Part shown: piece after piece, positions 25,643 to 35,186 of the stretch
Layout: every line of letters starts with the position of its first letter
Numbering within the stretch: position 1 is the stretch's first letter
NCBI GenBank assembly: GCA_031373665.1
Contig: JANMMZ010000037.1
Location: 1 to 64,000, forward strand
Reading direction: 5' to 3'
DNA: 64,000 bases
Source of the DNA: M3007 sp031373665
Lineage (GTDB): Bacteria > Bacteroidota > Bacteroidia > Chitinophagales > Saprospiraceae
Notes under the pieces: model-generated
Databases searched by the model: none
Told to the model about the DNA's origin: nothing
The model's input: the letters and a program-made list of their open reading frames with translations, nothing else
Position numbers and translations under genes: made by a program

Positions 25643-26678
25643 TGATTTGATCTTCGATCCGCTTTGCCCGATACCGTAGTTCTGCCAACCAAAAACCTAT
25701 ACCCGAGAATCCGAGGATGGCGGGGTAAAAAACCATACGCATCGTATTGTCTAGGTCGTCGCTGCCGAAGGCTGGATTGCCAGTAGCCCCTGGGTGAAGG
25801 CTCGCAAATAAACGGGGCACTACATATAACAATGGTATGAGCGAAGCAAAGGCAAAAATATTATACACTGCCGCCAATCGAGCCCCTTTTTCAGGTTCGT
25901 CGAAGGAACTCCGTAAAATAAAATAAGCCATGTATATGAGCAATGCCACCGCAGTCATCAATTGTTTGATATCATTGCTCCAAGCCGCGCCCCAAGCATA
26001 ATGCGCCCAAAGCATACCAGTCACCAATCCCAAAATCCCAAACAACAGTCCTGCCTCCGCATAGGCAGCAGCCTTTCTGTCAAAATCCATATTGGAAGTA
26101 TTAAGGTAGCGCAGGCTGTTCCACACTGAGGCGACAAATAAAAACATCAGTGCAAACCACATCGGAACGTGGTAATAGGTATTTCGGATGCTTTCGTAGA
26201 TGACATTGCGGTAAGGGAATGTGAAATCTTTGATAACATTTAAGTTGCTAACAGGGTTGTCAGCCCAAGTACCGATGACATTGGTTGTAGCAGCCGTATC
26301 GGCCACCACCTGCAAGGCATCGGGCAGCAACGAAACCCCATCATTGGGGTGGCTGATGATGGCATTAAGCATCACGGATCCAGTCTTGGTTGGCAAAGCC
26401 GCAGGAAATGAAAACGTAGCCTCCAACATGGTATCATTGAGTACTTTTAGGTTTTTTCCTAGGATCGCTTGGGCAGAATCGTACTGTAGCCACACCTTGA
26501 TCTTGGACTGATCGCCTTTGGTATAAAATGAATTGTAGCCGTGAAACACCACGGCCTGCTCGCGGCCCGATGATGTATTTTCAGGAGACACATATACTAC
26601 GCCGGATTTCAAAGGGACTAATAGACCCGCTATGATTGCGTAGGCGACTAAAATGATTGAGGCAATTTTCCACCACAT
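25629..26678 (-). CDS. CcmC/CcsA-like cytochrome c biogenesis protein with N-terminal extension
   Basis: Inner-membrane protein of 349 residues of the haem-handling family. After a first helix, residues ~25-135 are a predicted periplasmic beta-sandwich (SGVVYVSPENTSSGREQAV). The C-terminal two-thirds holds about six helices with the haem-ligand and signature elements YHVPMWFALMF and GMLWAHYAWGAAWSNDIK, a form of the WGxxWxxD motif of CcmC/CcsA. A further His is in FASLHPGATG. No other cytochrome maturation genes are near, which is unusual because they are often clustered. It precedes recQ with a 14-base overlap. Role: haem delivery for cytochrome c maturation, inferred from the motif. Confidence 0.75.
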   Translation of the reverse strand: MWWKIASIILVAYAIIAGLLVPLKSGVVYVSPENTSSGREQAVVFHGYNSFYTKGDQSKIKVWLQYDSAQAILGKNLKVLNDTMLEATFSFPAALPTKTGSVMLNAIISHPNDGVSLLPDALQVVADTAATTNVIGTWADNPVSNLNVIKDFTFPYRNVIYESIRNTYYHVPMWFALMFLFVASVWNSLRYLNTSNMDFDRKAAAYAEAGLLFGILGLVTGMLWAHYAWGAAWSNDIKQLMTAVALLIYMAYFILRSSFDEPEKGARLAAVYNIFAFASLIPLLYVVPRLFASLHPGATGNPAFGSDDLDNTMRMVFYPAILGFSGIGFWLAELRYRAKRIEDQIIDNG

Positions 26679-26928
26679 AGGATTGTGCGTTATTAAGTAT
26701 GAGTTATGCGTTTTTTTGAGCGATTTTTGAGATTTTTTTCACAACGGAAATGCTGTGTTTGATGACGACCCAAGCACTTTCACCATGCAAATGTACGCAC
26801 TAGGGAATATACAATCCGTCGTACTTTGTGCTAAAAACGATTTGATAAAGGGTTTGTATATAGGTACTCATGGCATTCTGTTTTTATTTGACCTTTCAGG
26901 GTCACGGTGAATGATGATTATACATTTT

Positions 26929-27444
26929 TTAACGCGCTCCGAGCATAATTCTCATACCCCCTCGCTCATGTAAACCCACAATAAGTTGCTGCCCATCAAA
27001 ATCAAGCATCAAAGCATCATTTAGATATAGCCCTTCCTCGTTTTTACTGAGTCGAATAGCCACTAAATTACGATCTGCGCAACCTTTCCAAATAGATTGT
27101 TGCATGGCATCATAAGCATCAAACACAGGCTGTCCATTCAGTTGTTGGGCGCGGTTGGCCGTAGCAACCAAAGTAGCCGCATCAATGATCTGTAAGGCTT
27201 CCGAATCTTCGCCTGAACTGATGATCAGTGATTCGCCTTCCTGAAACCTAAGTTCCAAGGCGTATAGCAAATCGGCACTGCCCGACAATGATTTCCAGAC
27301 ATAATATTTTGCTGAAACCAAGGTGCGGCCTTCAAATGATTGAAAGGCTTCCACGGCTTCCAGCGTGAAGCAGTCAGGCGGCGTTTGATGGTGTATATGT
27401 GTCACTGTGGATTCCATGCCGCAAAATTCATGAAACATCTTCAA
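26929..27444 (-). CDS. Hypothetical protein
   Basis: A 171-residue soluble protein with no signal peptide or membrane helix. I do not recognise the family. The middle reads as alternating beta strands (LLYALELRFQEGESLIISSG) and the end as a compact beta unit (LDFDGQQLIVGLHERGGMRI). A second ATG at 27417 (MESTVTHIHHQ) is an equally good start. It is divergent from the DUF4340 gene, and the 169 bases between them contain the promoter box of that gene. About 250 bases separate it from the CcsA-like gene; that gap holds a minus-strand TACATTTG box (26795-26788) that may serve the CcsA-like gene. Confidence 0.6.
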   Translation of the reverse strand: MKMFHEFCGMESTVTHIHHQTPPDCFTLEAVEAFQSFEGRTLVSAKYYVWKSLSGSADLLYALELRFQEGESLIISSGEDSEALQIIDAATLVATANRAQQLNGQPVFDAYDAMQQSIWKGCADRNLVAIRLSKNEEGLYLNDALMLDFDGQQLIVGLHERGGMRIMLGAR

Positions 27445-27473
27445 ACTTTAGGCATAGTTTTGTCATTTTGTTT

Positions 27474-27481
27474 TACCTTTG
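27474..27481 (+). promoter_or_regulatory. -7 box of the DUF4340 gene
   Basis: TACCTTTG followed by CGTTGC; perfect TAnnTTTG. It would give a leader of about 125 bases. The -33 element is not clear. Confidence 0.5.
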
Positions 27482-27613
27482 CGTTGCAGACCCGCCAAAT
27501 CAATGCGCCCTTACTGTGTTTTTTTAGTCAAATTGCTGGTGCGGACATACATTTCCGCCCTGCAAGTACGTTTTTGCCCCGATTTTTTGACAAGCGCATT
27601 TAAAATTTATATT

Positions 27614-28648
27614 ATGAAAAGATCAACATTACTCATTGCATTGTTTTTGCTATTGGGGGTAGGTGCATGGTTTGCACTACGCCAAAAAAACGCACAAGAC
27701 AGTACCATCAAATCTTGGGATATGGAATTTGCCGTACCCAACACTGGCGATATTTATAAAATATTCATTGCCGACCGCAACAATACTTCCGCAACCCTAG
27801 AGCGCAAAGATGGATACTGGCTCTACAACGGTAAATATGAAGCCCGCCCAACGGCGGTTCAAACGCTATTACAAACCATCAAAAGCGTAAGGGTACAATA
27901 TGTGCCGACCAAATCCGCTGAAGAAGGTCTCGTCAGAAGCCTTGCTACCGATGGCATAAAAGTAGAACTATATGATAAAAGTGGCGATAAAATAAAGGTA
28001 TATTATGTGGGGGGCGTTACGGCCGATGAGCGTGGCACTTATATGATTATGGATAAATCGGAAAATCCTTATGTTACGCATATTCCTTCTTTTGTAGGCC
28101 AATTGCGGGTTCGGTATTTGCTGGGCGACGACAACTGGCGTACCCGCCATGTTTTCAATGAAAAACCAGAAGAAATACAGTCCATATCGGTGGATTACCC
28201 TCAACGGAAAAGTGCCGCCTTTGTACTCGATAAGGTATCAGAAGCGGAGTATCAAGTAAAGCCATTTTATAGCACTACCCGCACCATACCCACGCCCCAA
28301 AGGAAAGGCGTAGCGGAGGGCTATCTTTTACAGTTTGAGGCCATGATCGCCGAAGCCCATGAAAATGGTTTTGAATTGCGCGACTCCGTGAAAACACTGG
28401 TTCCTTTTGCCATTGTTACCCTCAAAAAAACCAATGGCATGGAGAAAAAAGTCACTTTCTGGCCCCAACAATACGACCAAGAATCGGGCAATAAAATGAG
28501 CCAAGCATTGCGTTATTTTACGCTGTACGAAAACAAAGGAGCCAACCAAGAGAGTTTTATGCTCACCCAACAACGGGTATTCGGCACTGTATTTAGAACG
28601 TATGAATATTTTTTTGAAGGGCAGCCTACAGGAAAACTACCGAATTAG
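27614..28648 (+). CDS. DUF4340 domain-containing protein
   Basis: 344 residues starting at ATG 27614, where a signal anchor begins (MKRSTLLIALFLLLGVGAWF). The mature part shows the DUF4340 repeat-like features: DIYKIFIADRNNTSATLERK, GYWLYNGKYEARPTAVQTLL and GGVTADERGTYMIMDKSENP. These proteins are often found beside gliding-type ABC transporter (GldG) genes in Bacteroidota; none is present here. Likely anchored in the inner membrane facing the periplasm. The longer frame back to 27479 lacks a credible start. Function unknown. Confidence 0.8.
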   Translation: MKRSTLLIALFLLLGVGAWFALRQKNAQDSTIKSWDMEFAVPNTGDIYKIFIADRNNTSATLERKDGYWLYNGKYEARPTAVQTLLQTIKSVRVQYVPTKSAEEGLVRSLATDGIKVELYDKSGDKIKVYYVGGVTADERGTYMIMDKSENPYVTHIPSFVGQLRVRYLLGDDNWRTRHVFNEKPEEIQSISVDYPQRKSAAFVLDKVSEAEYQVKPFYSTTRTIPTPQRKGVAEGYLLQFEAMIAEAHENGFELRDSVKTLVPFAIVTLKKTNGMEKKVTFWPQQYDQESGNKMSQALRYFTLYENKGANQESFMLTQQRVFGTVFRTYEYFFEGQPTGKLPN

Positions 28649-28734
28649 TTTCTAAATTCTACGCCTAATAAGCAGCGAATACCATAGTTGTCATATCTTT
28701 AAGCGATACATTCATCGCACAAAACGTAATTAAC

Positions 28735-29319
28735 ATGAACAAAAATCTCCTCACTGCCCTCTTGTTTTTGGCAGTCGTACAACTACAGGCTCAGGGTCTT
28801 CCGCGTTTATTTTTAGATGCACCTTCTGTGTATCTGGTTTCTCCCAATGTGGAGGCAATCGGAGAAAGGATGGGCGCAGGTATGGAAGTCGCCATGAATG
28901 TAGGCACTCATTGGAGTGTTGCTCGGGTGGGCGGCGGCCTTACTTTCACAATGGATCCAAAGTCAAATGACCTTTCCAGTACTTTCCAAACTACGCCTTA
29001 CACCCTTGCGGAAATAGGCGCGGGTATGTACCGTTCTAATGGCAATCAATGCGCCAAAACCAAGGCAAATGCCTTTACTGCTATGGGCAAAGCGGGGATT
29101 CGCTACGATTTTTACACCGGCGATCTAAAAAAGATTACGGACAAATCGGGCAATTTGGACTATACCGTGGGCGCAGAATTCGGTTATTTCTATATCCGTG
29201 ATATTTTTAGGAATATGGAATTGTTGGCATCCGCCAATTACCACACCAAAGCAAAAATCATTTCTGCTACCTTCGGATTCAAAGTATTTTTTAACCTGAA
29301 AGCCGACAGAGATCGTTAA
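28735..29319 (+). CDS. Hypothetical secreted protein, possible small beta-barrel
   Basis: 194 residues with a clear signal peptide (MNKNLLTALLFLAVVQLQAQ). The mature part has alternating amphipathic strands rich in Gly and aromatic residues (GMEVAMNVGTHWSVARVGGG, YTVGAEFGYFYIRDIF, and a final strand ISATFGFKVFFNL), in the style of an eight-stranded outer-membrane barrel. I do not recognise a specific family. It lies 86 bases after the DUF4340 gene and just before the acyltransferase gene, whose conserved region seems to begin inside the intergenic gap. Confidence 0.65.
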   Translation: MNKNLLTALLFLAVVQLQAQGLPRLFLDAPSVYLVSPNVEAIGERMGAGMEVAMNVGTHWSVARVGGGLTFTMDPKSNDLSSTFQTTPYTLAEIGAGMYRSNGNQCAKTKANAFTAMGKAGIRYDFYTGDLKKITDKSGNLDYTVGAEFGYFYIRDIFRNMELLASANYHTKAKIISATFGFKVFFNLKADRDR

Positions 29320-29359
29320 GGAACAATATATTGACTTTTGTAAAGACCACCTTATTCCC

Positions 29360-30229
29360 ATGCAATTGCAGCCTTGGTGGCTCGATGCCGTCTGCACAGG
29401 CGGCTCTTGGGATGTCACCTTAGCCTTTGATAAATCGGGTCATATCACGGGAGTGATGCCCTTTTATCAAAGGCGGCGGTGGGGGCTTTTGAATAGTATG
29501 GAGCCTCCCCCATTATGTACTTATGGGGGGCCTTGGTTGGATTATCCCCTACAGTTGAGTGCGGCCGAGCGGTGCGGATTTGAGCACCATCAATACGAAT
29601 CGTTGATGACGCAACTCCCTCCGTTTCACTTGTTTCGCCAACCTTTTTTTCCTGAAATGCGCAACTGGTTAGCCTTTTATTGGAAAGGCTTTCAGCAGAC
29701 CACCCGCTATACCTACCGGCTTGATACGGCATCCTTGACTTTGGATGCTTACCGACAGCGATTATCATCCAATATGCGCAATAAATTATCGGGTGCCGCA
29801 CGGCAGTTCTCTATCTCTGAATCCACCGATATTGAGCATTTTTATAGCCTTTATCAAGCCAGTTTAGCCCGAAAAGGTTACCGCCCTTTCCCTTTTCAAA
29901 TAATATTACAGTTATATAAAGCACTGTCGCAGCGCGGTCAGGTCGCTTTACTCGCAGCAACGCCTAATCGAGGCGGATTGCCTGTTGCCATCTCATTTAT
30001 TGCCCACGACCATCGCCACGCACATCTATTGATGACTGGCCAATTGACCAATACTGACCGTAGCCACGTAAACTACTTACTCCTTTATGCATTGGTGCAA
30101 CGAGGCATAGCCGCCCAATGGCTTATTGATTTCGAAGGCAGTATGGATAGGGGTCTTGGCCATAGTTTTGCAGCGATGGGCACAACATTGACCCCATACT
30201 TAGTGATCCAAAAAAAGAAACTCTTATGA
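29360..30229 (+). CDS. GNAT/FemAB-like acyltransferase
   Basis: 289 residues from ATG 29360; cytoplasmic enzyme of the FemAB/BioF2-like acetyltransferase group. Visible features are QPWWLDAVC at the N-terminus, RYTYRLDTASLTLDAYR with SSNMRNKLSGAARQF, LYQASLARKGY, and the C-terminal IDFEGSMDRGLGHSFAAMG typical of the second GNAT lobe. The frame stays open upstream to a stop at 29297, and the untranslated part reads KEQYIDFCKDHLIP, which looks like the true N-terminus; only non-ATG/GTG/TTG codons (for example ATT 29330 behind AAGGA) are available there. It overlaps the glycosyltransferase gene by four bases (ATGA), so the two are coupled. Confidence 0.75.
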   Translation: MQLQPWWLDAVCTGGSWDVTLAFDKSGHITGVMPFYQRRRWGLLNSMEPPPLCTYGGPWLDYPLQLSAAERCGFEHHQYESLMTQLPPFHLFRQPFFPEMRNWLAFYWKGFQQTTRYTYRLDTASLTLDAYRQRLSSNMRNKLSGAARQFSISESTDIEHFYSLYQASLARKGYRPFPFQIILQLYKALSQRGQVALLAATPNRGGLPVAISFIAHDHRHAHLLMTGQLTNTDRSHVNYLLLYALVQRGIAAQWLIDFEGSMDRGLGHSFAAMGTTLTPYLVIQKKKLL

Positions 30230-31377
30230 TCGCACTGTGGCTGCTCCCGTTGGCTTATGCTACCTTGATGTCGTCTTATTATTTGGGCTGGCGCAGCGTA
30301 CCAGTGTGGGCTACCCCAACCCTAAAAACGCCCACCATGAGCGTAACCGTCATCATAGCCGCCCGCAATGAGGCCGCCTATATCGTGGCTTGCCTCCAAT
30401 CCATTTTAGACAATCGCTATCCTACACACTTGCTTGAAATCATCGTGGTCAATGACCATTCGGAAGATCAAACCGCCGATTTAGTACTGAAATTTGCCAT
30501 TCAATACCCACGTGTTCGATTGGTAAACCTGGTGGACTATATGGGCGACAGCCTCCCACAAGGTCATAAAAAGAAATCTATTTCAGTGGCCATCCAACAA
30601 GCCACGAGCAACCTCATCGTCACCACCGATGCTGATTGCGAAGTCTCCAAAACTTGGTTACCAGCCTTGGTTTCCGTCTTTGAAGCCCAAGAGCATATCC
30701 AATTGGTGACGGCTCCAGTTCAGTTTTATCGTGAAAAAAATTTATTAGGTCGTTTTCAATCCCTTGATTTTTTGGGTCTGATGGGTATCACAGCGGCTGG
30801 CATTTATAGTGGATGGCAACGGATGGGCAACGGTGCTAACCTAGCGTATAGAAAATCCGTTTTTACGGCCGTAAACGGGTATGAAGGCAATACACACATC
30901 ACCTCTGGCGACGACATGTTTTTGATCCAAAAGGTAGCGCAAGTGTATCCTGACGGCGTTTTTTTTCTGAAAACCTTGGATGCTTTGGTATTCACAGAAC
31001 CCAAACCAGACATCGGGTCTTTTATATCACAAAGGTTGCGGTGGGGTACTAAAAATGCGGCCTTGCCCGAATGGCCCATTAGGCTTGCCTTGATTTTGGT
31101 GTTTTTATTTTGTTGGGCCATCCTTGCACTCGGGATCGGCTCTATTTTTTGGGTAGGGTATTTGCCTTATTTTATAGGCTTTTGCTTTTCAAAAATGTTT
31201 TTTGATTATATCTTTCTGCGTGAAATGTGTCTCTTTTTTGATCGTCGGGATTTACTACGGTCTTTTTTTGCTTCCTTCTGGCTACATACCACCTATATCG
31301 CACTTATTGGACTAGGTAGCCTGATTTGGACGCGCTATACTTGGAAATCGCGGGAGGAAAAGGCTATTCATCAGTAA
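30226..31377 (+). CDS. Glycosyltransferase family 2, membrane-anchored
   Basis: 383 residues. A short hydrophobic N-terminus precedes the GT-A domain: MSVTVIIAARNEAAYI, EIIVVNDHSEDQTADLV, the metal-binding TTDADCEV (D-x-D), and the acceptor-site SQRLRWGTKN (the QxxRW motif of processive or polysaccharide transferases). Two or three C-terminal helices (LALILVFLFCWAILALGIG and following) anchor it in the inner membrane. Coupled by a four-base overlap to the acyltransferase upstream, suggesting joint action on an envelope glycan or glycolipid. Sugar and acceptor cannot be read from the sequence. Confidence 0.88.
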   Translation: MIALWLLPLAYATLMSSYYLGWRSVPVWATPTLKTPTMSVTVIIAARNEAAYIVACLQSILDNRYPTHLLEIIVVNDHSEDQTADLVLKFAIQYPRVRLVNLVDYMGDSLPQGHKKKSISVAIQQATSNLIVTTDADCEVSKTWLPALVSVFEAQEHIQLVTAPVQFYREKNLLGRFQSLDFLGLMGITAAGIYSGWQRMGNGANLAYRKSVFTAVNGYEGNTHITSGDDMFLIQKVAQVYPDGVFFLKTLDALVFTEPKPDIGSFISQRLRWGTKNAALPEWPIRLALILVFLFCWAILALGIGSIFWVGYLPYFIGFCFSKMFFDYIFLREMCLFFDRRDLLRSFFASFWLHTTYIALIGLGSLIWTRYTWKSREEKAIHQ

Positions 31378-31438
31378 ATATTTAGTCTCTTGAACCATGT
31401 AGCGGGCGCATAGGAACGTTACGCCATAGCCCTCCTCT

Positions 31439-32467
31439 TTATTTGACGATCTTCGCCAACCGATCCCTTGCAGCCACAGCCTCTTTATAGTTGGGAGCCA
31501 TGCCAGCCGCTTGTTTATAATCGTACAGTGCGGCAGCATTATTGCCCTCTGTTTCGGCGCAGACACCCCGATAATAAAATGCCTTGATGAAGAGAGGATC
31601 CGTCTTGATCGCAATGTCAAAATGATCACGAGCCTTCGATAACGAATCCAACTCCAAATAAATCATGCCCATATCAAAATACGCATTGGAGTAATCAGGA
31701 TTTCGGATCACTATGTCTTTATAAATGGCAAATGCTTTGTCAAATTCACCACGCCTTTTGTAGAAAGCCCCTTGATTCTCCCGTGCCTCCAAATTCAATG
31801 AATCCACGCGCAACACATTGTCAAAATATTGAATTGCCGTTCTATTATTTCGATTGGCAGCAATCTGACCTAAAAACATCCAAGCCCGATCATTGCCTGA
31901 GTTGATCTTGACTGATTTTTGAAACATCACAATCGCATTGGTGGTATCGTTTTGATCCAAGGCTACGCGGCCGGCCATGAAAAATGCCTCAGCATTTTGT
32001 GGATCGCGCTTCATGATCTCATTGATGGTTTTCAGGGCATCCCCATGCTTTTTGACTATTAATTGAAATTCACTCAATTTCAACAATGTCGAGATGCGGT
32101 CAGGAAATTTTTGGGCAGCCACTTGGAGTACATCTATCGCTCGTCGGGAGTCATTAGCCCGTGAGTAATCCAAAAACACATCAGCCATCAGGTGGTAATA
32201 CATCGGCTGCATGGAGTCCAGTTTGATCGCTTTGCCAATATCTATTAGTGCCTCGTCGTAGGCGTCTAATTGCCAATACGTAGCTGCTCGCAAGTATAAC
32301 AAAGAGTCGTTGTTGGGATCAGCCTCCAAAAATGTTGAATATTTCAACAGAGTAGGATCCATTTTGGGTGCTGATGTCTTGGCCTCTTTTTTAACATCTT
32401 GCTTGCAAGCATTGGCTTGAATCAACAAGGTGATCGCCAAGAAAAAGTAGATATGTAGTCGTTTCAT
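31439..32467 (-). CDS. TPR-repeat lipoprotein
   Basis: 342 residues. The signal peptide ends at a lipobox-like ANAC (Cys ~21) followed by KQDVKKEAK. The mature protein is built of about eight tetratricopeptide units, for example YLRAATYWQLDAYDEALIDI, AFFMAGRVALDQNDTTNAIV and AYFDMGMIYLELDSLSKARD. It is probably a periplasmic or outer-membrane scaffold. Convergent with the glycosyltransferase gene, 61 bases apart. No partner is evident. Confidence 0.88.
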   Translation of the reverse strand: MKRLHIYFFLAITLLIQANACKQDVKKEAKTSAPKMDPTLLKYSTFLEADPNNDSLLYLRAATYWQLDAYDEALIDIGKAIKLDSMQPMYYHLMADVFLDYSRANDSRRAIDVLQVAAQKFPDRISTLLKLSEFQLIVKKHGDALKTINEIMKRDPQNAEAFFMAGRVALDQNDTTNAIVMFQKSVKINSGNDRAWMFLGQIAANRNNRTAIQYFDNVLRVDSLNLEARENQGAFYKRRGEFDKAFAIYKDIVIRNPDYSNAYFDMGMIYLELDSLSKARDHFDIAIKTDPLFIKAFYYRGVCAETEGNNAAALYDYKQAAGMAPNYKEAVAARDRLAKIVK

Positions 32468-32775
32468 AAATATATGGTTCGTGCCGATTCAGCACTTTTT
32501 TTCATGTTTCTAAAATATATAGATCATTCTGAAGACGCAATATTCACAAGAAATGTTGAGACTGCCAAGAGAGCAGGGTGTTTTTTTGGGAGATTCTTGG
32601 GTAGAATAGGATCCAGAAAACTGAATCTACGCGATTAGGGCTGTTTTTCAGACAAACCTAAAAAAATACACCCTCCAAAGTTTGAACTTGGTGTAATTTC
32701 GCGGTTTGGAATGAACCGTTCCTTCATCATTAACACAAACTTGCAGCATGGCATGATTGTGTGAACACACTTGGT
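32468..32775. other. Intergenic region, divergent
   Basis: 308 bases between the divergent TPR lipoprotein and alpha/beta hydrolase genes. I see no gene. GTAATTTCGCGG near 32693 is a weak promoter-box candidate for the plus-strand operon. Confidence 0.4.
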
Positions 32776-33540
32776 ATGGAATTATTTAGCCGCGAATTTG
32801 GCGCAGGGGCCCCTTTGATTATCTTGCATGGCTTGTTCGGTTTTTCCGACAATTGGCAGACCATTGCTAAAAAATTGGGTGATGAATGCCTTGTCATTAC
32901 ACCCGATTTGCGCAATCATGGTCGTTCGCCCCATGTACCAACGCATAGTTACCCCGAAATGGCGGCAGATCTTAAGGCCTTCTTGGAAGCCCGTTGGATT
33001 TTTAATACCGACCTCATTGGGCACTCTATGGGTGGAAAGGTGGCCATGCAGACGGCCTTGAATTATCCAGACCTCATAGACCGCCTTGTGGTGATTGATA
33101 TTGATCCTGGTAAAGCCGACGATAATCAATCTAGTATTTTTGAAGCCTTAGTAAGCATGGATTTGTCGAAAATGGCTTCGCGTCAAGATGCAGAAGCGTA
33201 CCTTTCGGACAGAATTCATGATTATGGTACTAGGCAGTTTTTATTGAAAAATATTACGCGGGAAGAAAACGGAACATTTACTTGGAAAATGAACCTGCCC
33301 GTGCTTTGGAAACATTATCCCAATATTTTAGCCCCTGTAACCGGAGAGCCTTTTGAAAAACCAACTTTATTTGTGCGCGGTGAACGCTCCACGTATATTA
33401 AAGATGCAGAAATTCCGTTTATAAAATCCTTGTTCCCCAATGCGCAGGTCGTTACTATTGAAGGCGCGGGACACTGGGTACACGCAGATCAGCCAGCCGC
33501 TTTGTTGGAGGTGCTCCGCGATTTCTTTAACATGTCTTAA
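32776..33540 (+). CDS. Alpha/beta hydrolase (YbfF-like)
   Basis: 254 residues from ATG 32776 (MELFSREFG); the GTG at 32761 would add five residues. Cytoplasmic serine hydrolase: oxyanion-side PLIILHGLFGFSDNWQ, ITPDLRNHGRSPH, the nucleophile elbow DLIGHSMGGKVAM (GHSMG) and the catalytic His in IEGAGHWVHADQP. This layout matches the YbfF esterase group (acyl-CoA or short-chain ester thioesterase/esterase activity). First gene of a tight plus-strand run; 12 bases before the S41 protease. Confidence 0.9.
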   Translation: MELFSREFGAGAPLIILHGLFGFSDNWQTIAKKLGDECLVITPDLRNHGRSPHVPTHSYPEMAADLKAFLEARWIFNTDLIGHSMGGKVAMQTALNYPDLIDRLVVIDIDPGKADDNQSSIFEALVSMDLSKMASRQDAEAYLSDRIHDYGTRQFLLKNITREENGTFTWKMNLPVLWKHYPNILAPVTGEPFEKPTLFVRGERSTYIKDAEIPFIKSLFPNAQVVTIEGAGHWVHADQPAALLEVLRDFFNMS

Positions 33541-33552
33541 TTCTATTGAATA

Positions 33553-35184
33553 ATGATACACTACACAATCAAGTACGCTTCGGCAGCCATCCTATGCTTG
33601 TTCTCCCTTCAAAATGTTACCGGACAACAAGGGAAATACTTTGAAATAGCGAAAAACATGGAGATTTTTGCCAACGCTTATCGCGAAGTCAACCACGCTT
33701 ATGTGGACGAATTAGACCCTGGAAAACTCATGCGTCAAGGCTTGGATGCCATGCTTATGGGCTTGGATCCTTTTACCAATTATATTTCTGAAACCGATGT
33801 AGAGAGTTACCGCATACTGGTGGATGGAAAATACAATGGCTTGGGCGCCTCCGGCAAAAAAATAGGGGAATATGTAGTCATCACCGACATTATAGAAGGC
33901 AGCCCTGCCCAAAAGTCGGGCTTGAAAGTAGGCGATGGATTTGTCACTATAGACGGACAGAACGCCAAAGGCCGTGATGAGCAGCAAGTGATGAACTTTT
34001 TAAGGGGGTTCCCAGGCACTAAAGTTGACTTGGTGTTGCGCCGTCGAGGTACCGCTAAAGATCTGCAAATTACACTGGAACGATCGGAAGTAGAGATCCC
34101 AAACGTGCCCCACAATGGCATCGTAGCAGAAGGTATTGGCTACGTAAACCTTACCACATATACCCAAGATGCGGGTCTCAATGTAGGTGAAGCACTACGC
34201 AAACTTAAAGCCCAAAATAAAGACCTAAAAGGCGTTATTTTGGATCTGCGTGAGAATGGGGGCGGCTTACTTAATGAGGCCGTCAACTTGGTCAATGTCT
34301 TTGTGGAAAAAGGCGAATTTGTGGTGAGTACCAAAGGAAAAGTGCCAGAATGGGACATCAATCTGAGGACTCAACATGCTCCAGTGGACACCGATATTCC
34401 AGTAGTGATTCTGATGAACAAACACAGTGCTTCCGCCAGCGAAGTGACTGCTGGTGCCTTGCAAGATATGGATCGTGCAGTCGTCATGGGGCAGCGCAGT
34501 TACGGCAAAGGCTTGGTTCAAAACACCAAAGAACTTGGGTACAACGCCCGTATCAAACTCACTACCGCCAAATATTATGTGCCTTCGGGTCGCTGTATCC
34601 AATCAGTACGGTATAAAAATGGAGAGCCTGTTGATATCCCAGAATCAGATCGCGCCCGCTTCAAAACCCGCAATGGCCGTATCGTCTTAGACGGTGGTGG
34701 TATCAAGCCCGACGTGATGTTGCCCCACGATACGGCTTCAAATATCGTAAAAGCCTTATTGGAACAAAATGTCATTTTTGACTATGTCACGGAGTTCGCC
34801 TTGAAAACACCTAAAATTGATTCCATCGAATTGTTTGAGTTCAAGGATTTTGATGATTTTGCCCGTTTTGCTCAATCCAAAAATTTTGACTTTCAAACCA
34901 ATGCAGAGAAAAAACTCAAGGAACTACAGAAGGTTGCCACCGATGAAAATCTTGACTTGAATACAGAATTAGCAGCCTTTGAAAATAAAATAAAGGCAGA
35001 AAAGAAGGGGGAAATGACTAAAAATCGCGAACGTATCCTATTTGAAATAGAACAGGACATCGTAGGTCGCTATCATTTTGAACGCGGCAAAGTGCGCAAA
35101 AAATTGGTCAATGACCCAGAAGTAAAAGAAGCCGTGAAGTTGCTCAACGACCCAGTGGCCTATCAAAAAATATTAAAAGGATAA
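33553..35184 (+). CDS. C-terminal processing peptidase, S41 family (CtpA/Tsp-like)
   Basis: 543 residues with a signal peptide (ending NVTGQQ), acting in the periplasm on C-termini of envelope proteins. A PDZ domain (LGASGKKIGEYVVITDIIEG to LRGFPGTKVDLVLRR) is followed by the S41 core: GIGYVNLTTYTQDAG, LRENGGGLLNEA, the Ser in KHSASASEVTAGALQD and the Lys/Gln in GQRSYGKGLVQ. All three catalytic positions are present. A helical C-terminal tail of ~150 residues follows. It is two bases from the next gene and likely translated from one mRNA with the hydrolase upstream. Confidence 0.93.
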   Translation: MIHYTIKYASAAILCLFSLQNVTGQQGKYFEIAKNMEIFANAYREVNHAYVDELDPGKLMRQGLDAMLMGLDPFTNYISETDVESYRILVDGKYNGLGASGKKIGEYVVITDIIEGSPAQKSGLKVGDGFVTIDGQNAKGRDEQQVMNFLRGFPGTKVDLVLRRRGTAKDLQITLERSEVEIPNVPHNGIVAEGIGYVNLTTYTQDAGLNVGEALRKLKAQNKDLKGVILDLRENGGGLLNEAVNLVNVFVEKGEFVVSTKGKVPEWDINLRTQHAPVDTDIPVVILMNKHSASASEVTAGALQDMDRAVVMGQRSYGKGLVQNTKELGYNARIKLTTAKYYVPSGRCIQSVRYKNGEPVDIPESDRARFKTRNGRIVLDGGGIKPDVMLPHDTASNIVKALLEQNVIFDYVTEFALKTPKIDSIELFEFKDFDDFARFAQSKNFDFQTNAEKKLKELQKVATDENLDLNTELAAFENKIKAEKKGEMTKNRERILFEIEQDIVGRYHFERGKVRKKLVNDPEVKEAVKLLNDPVAYQKILKG

Positions 35185-35186
35185 AT

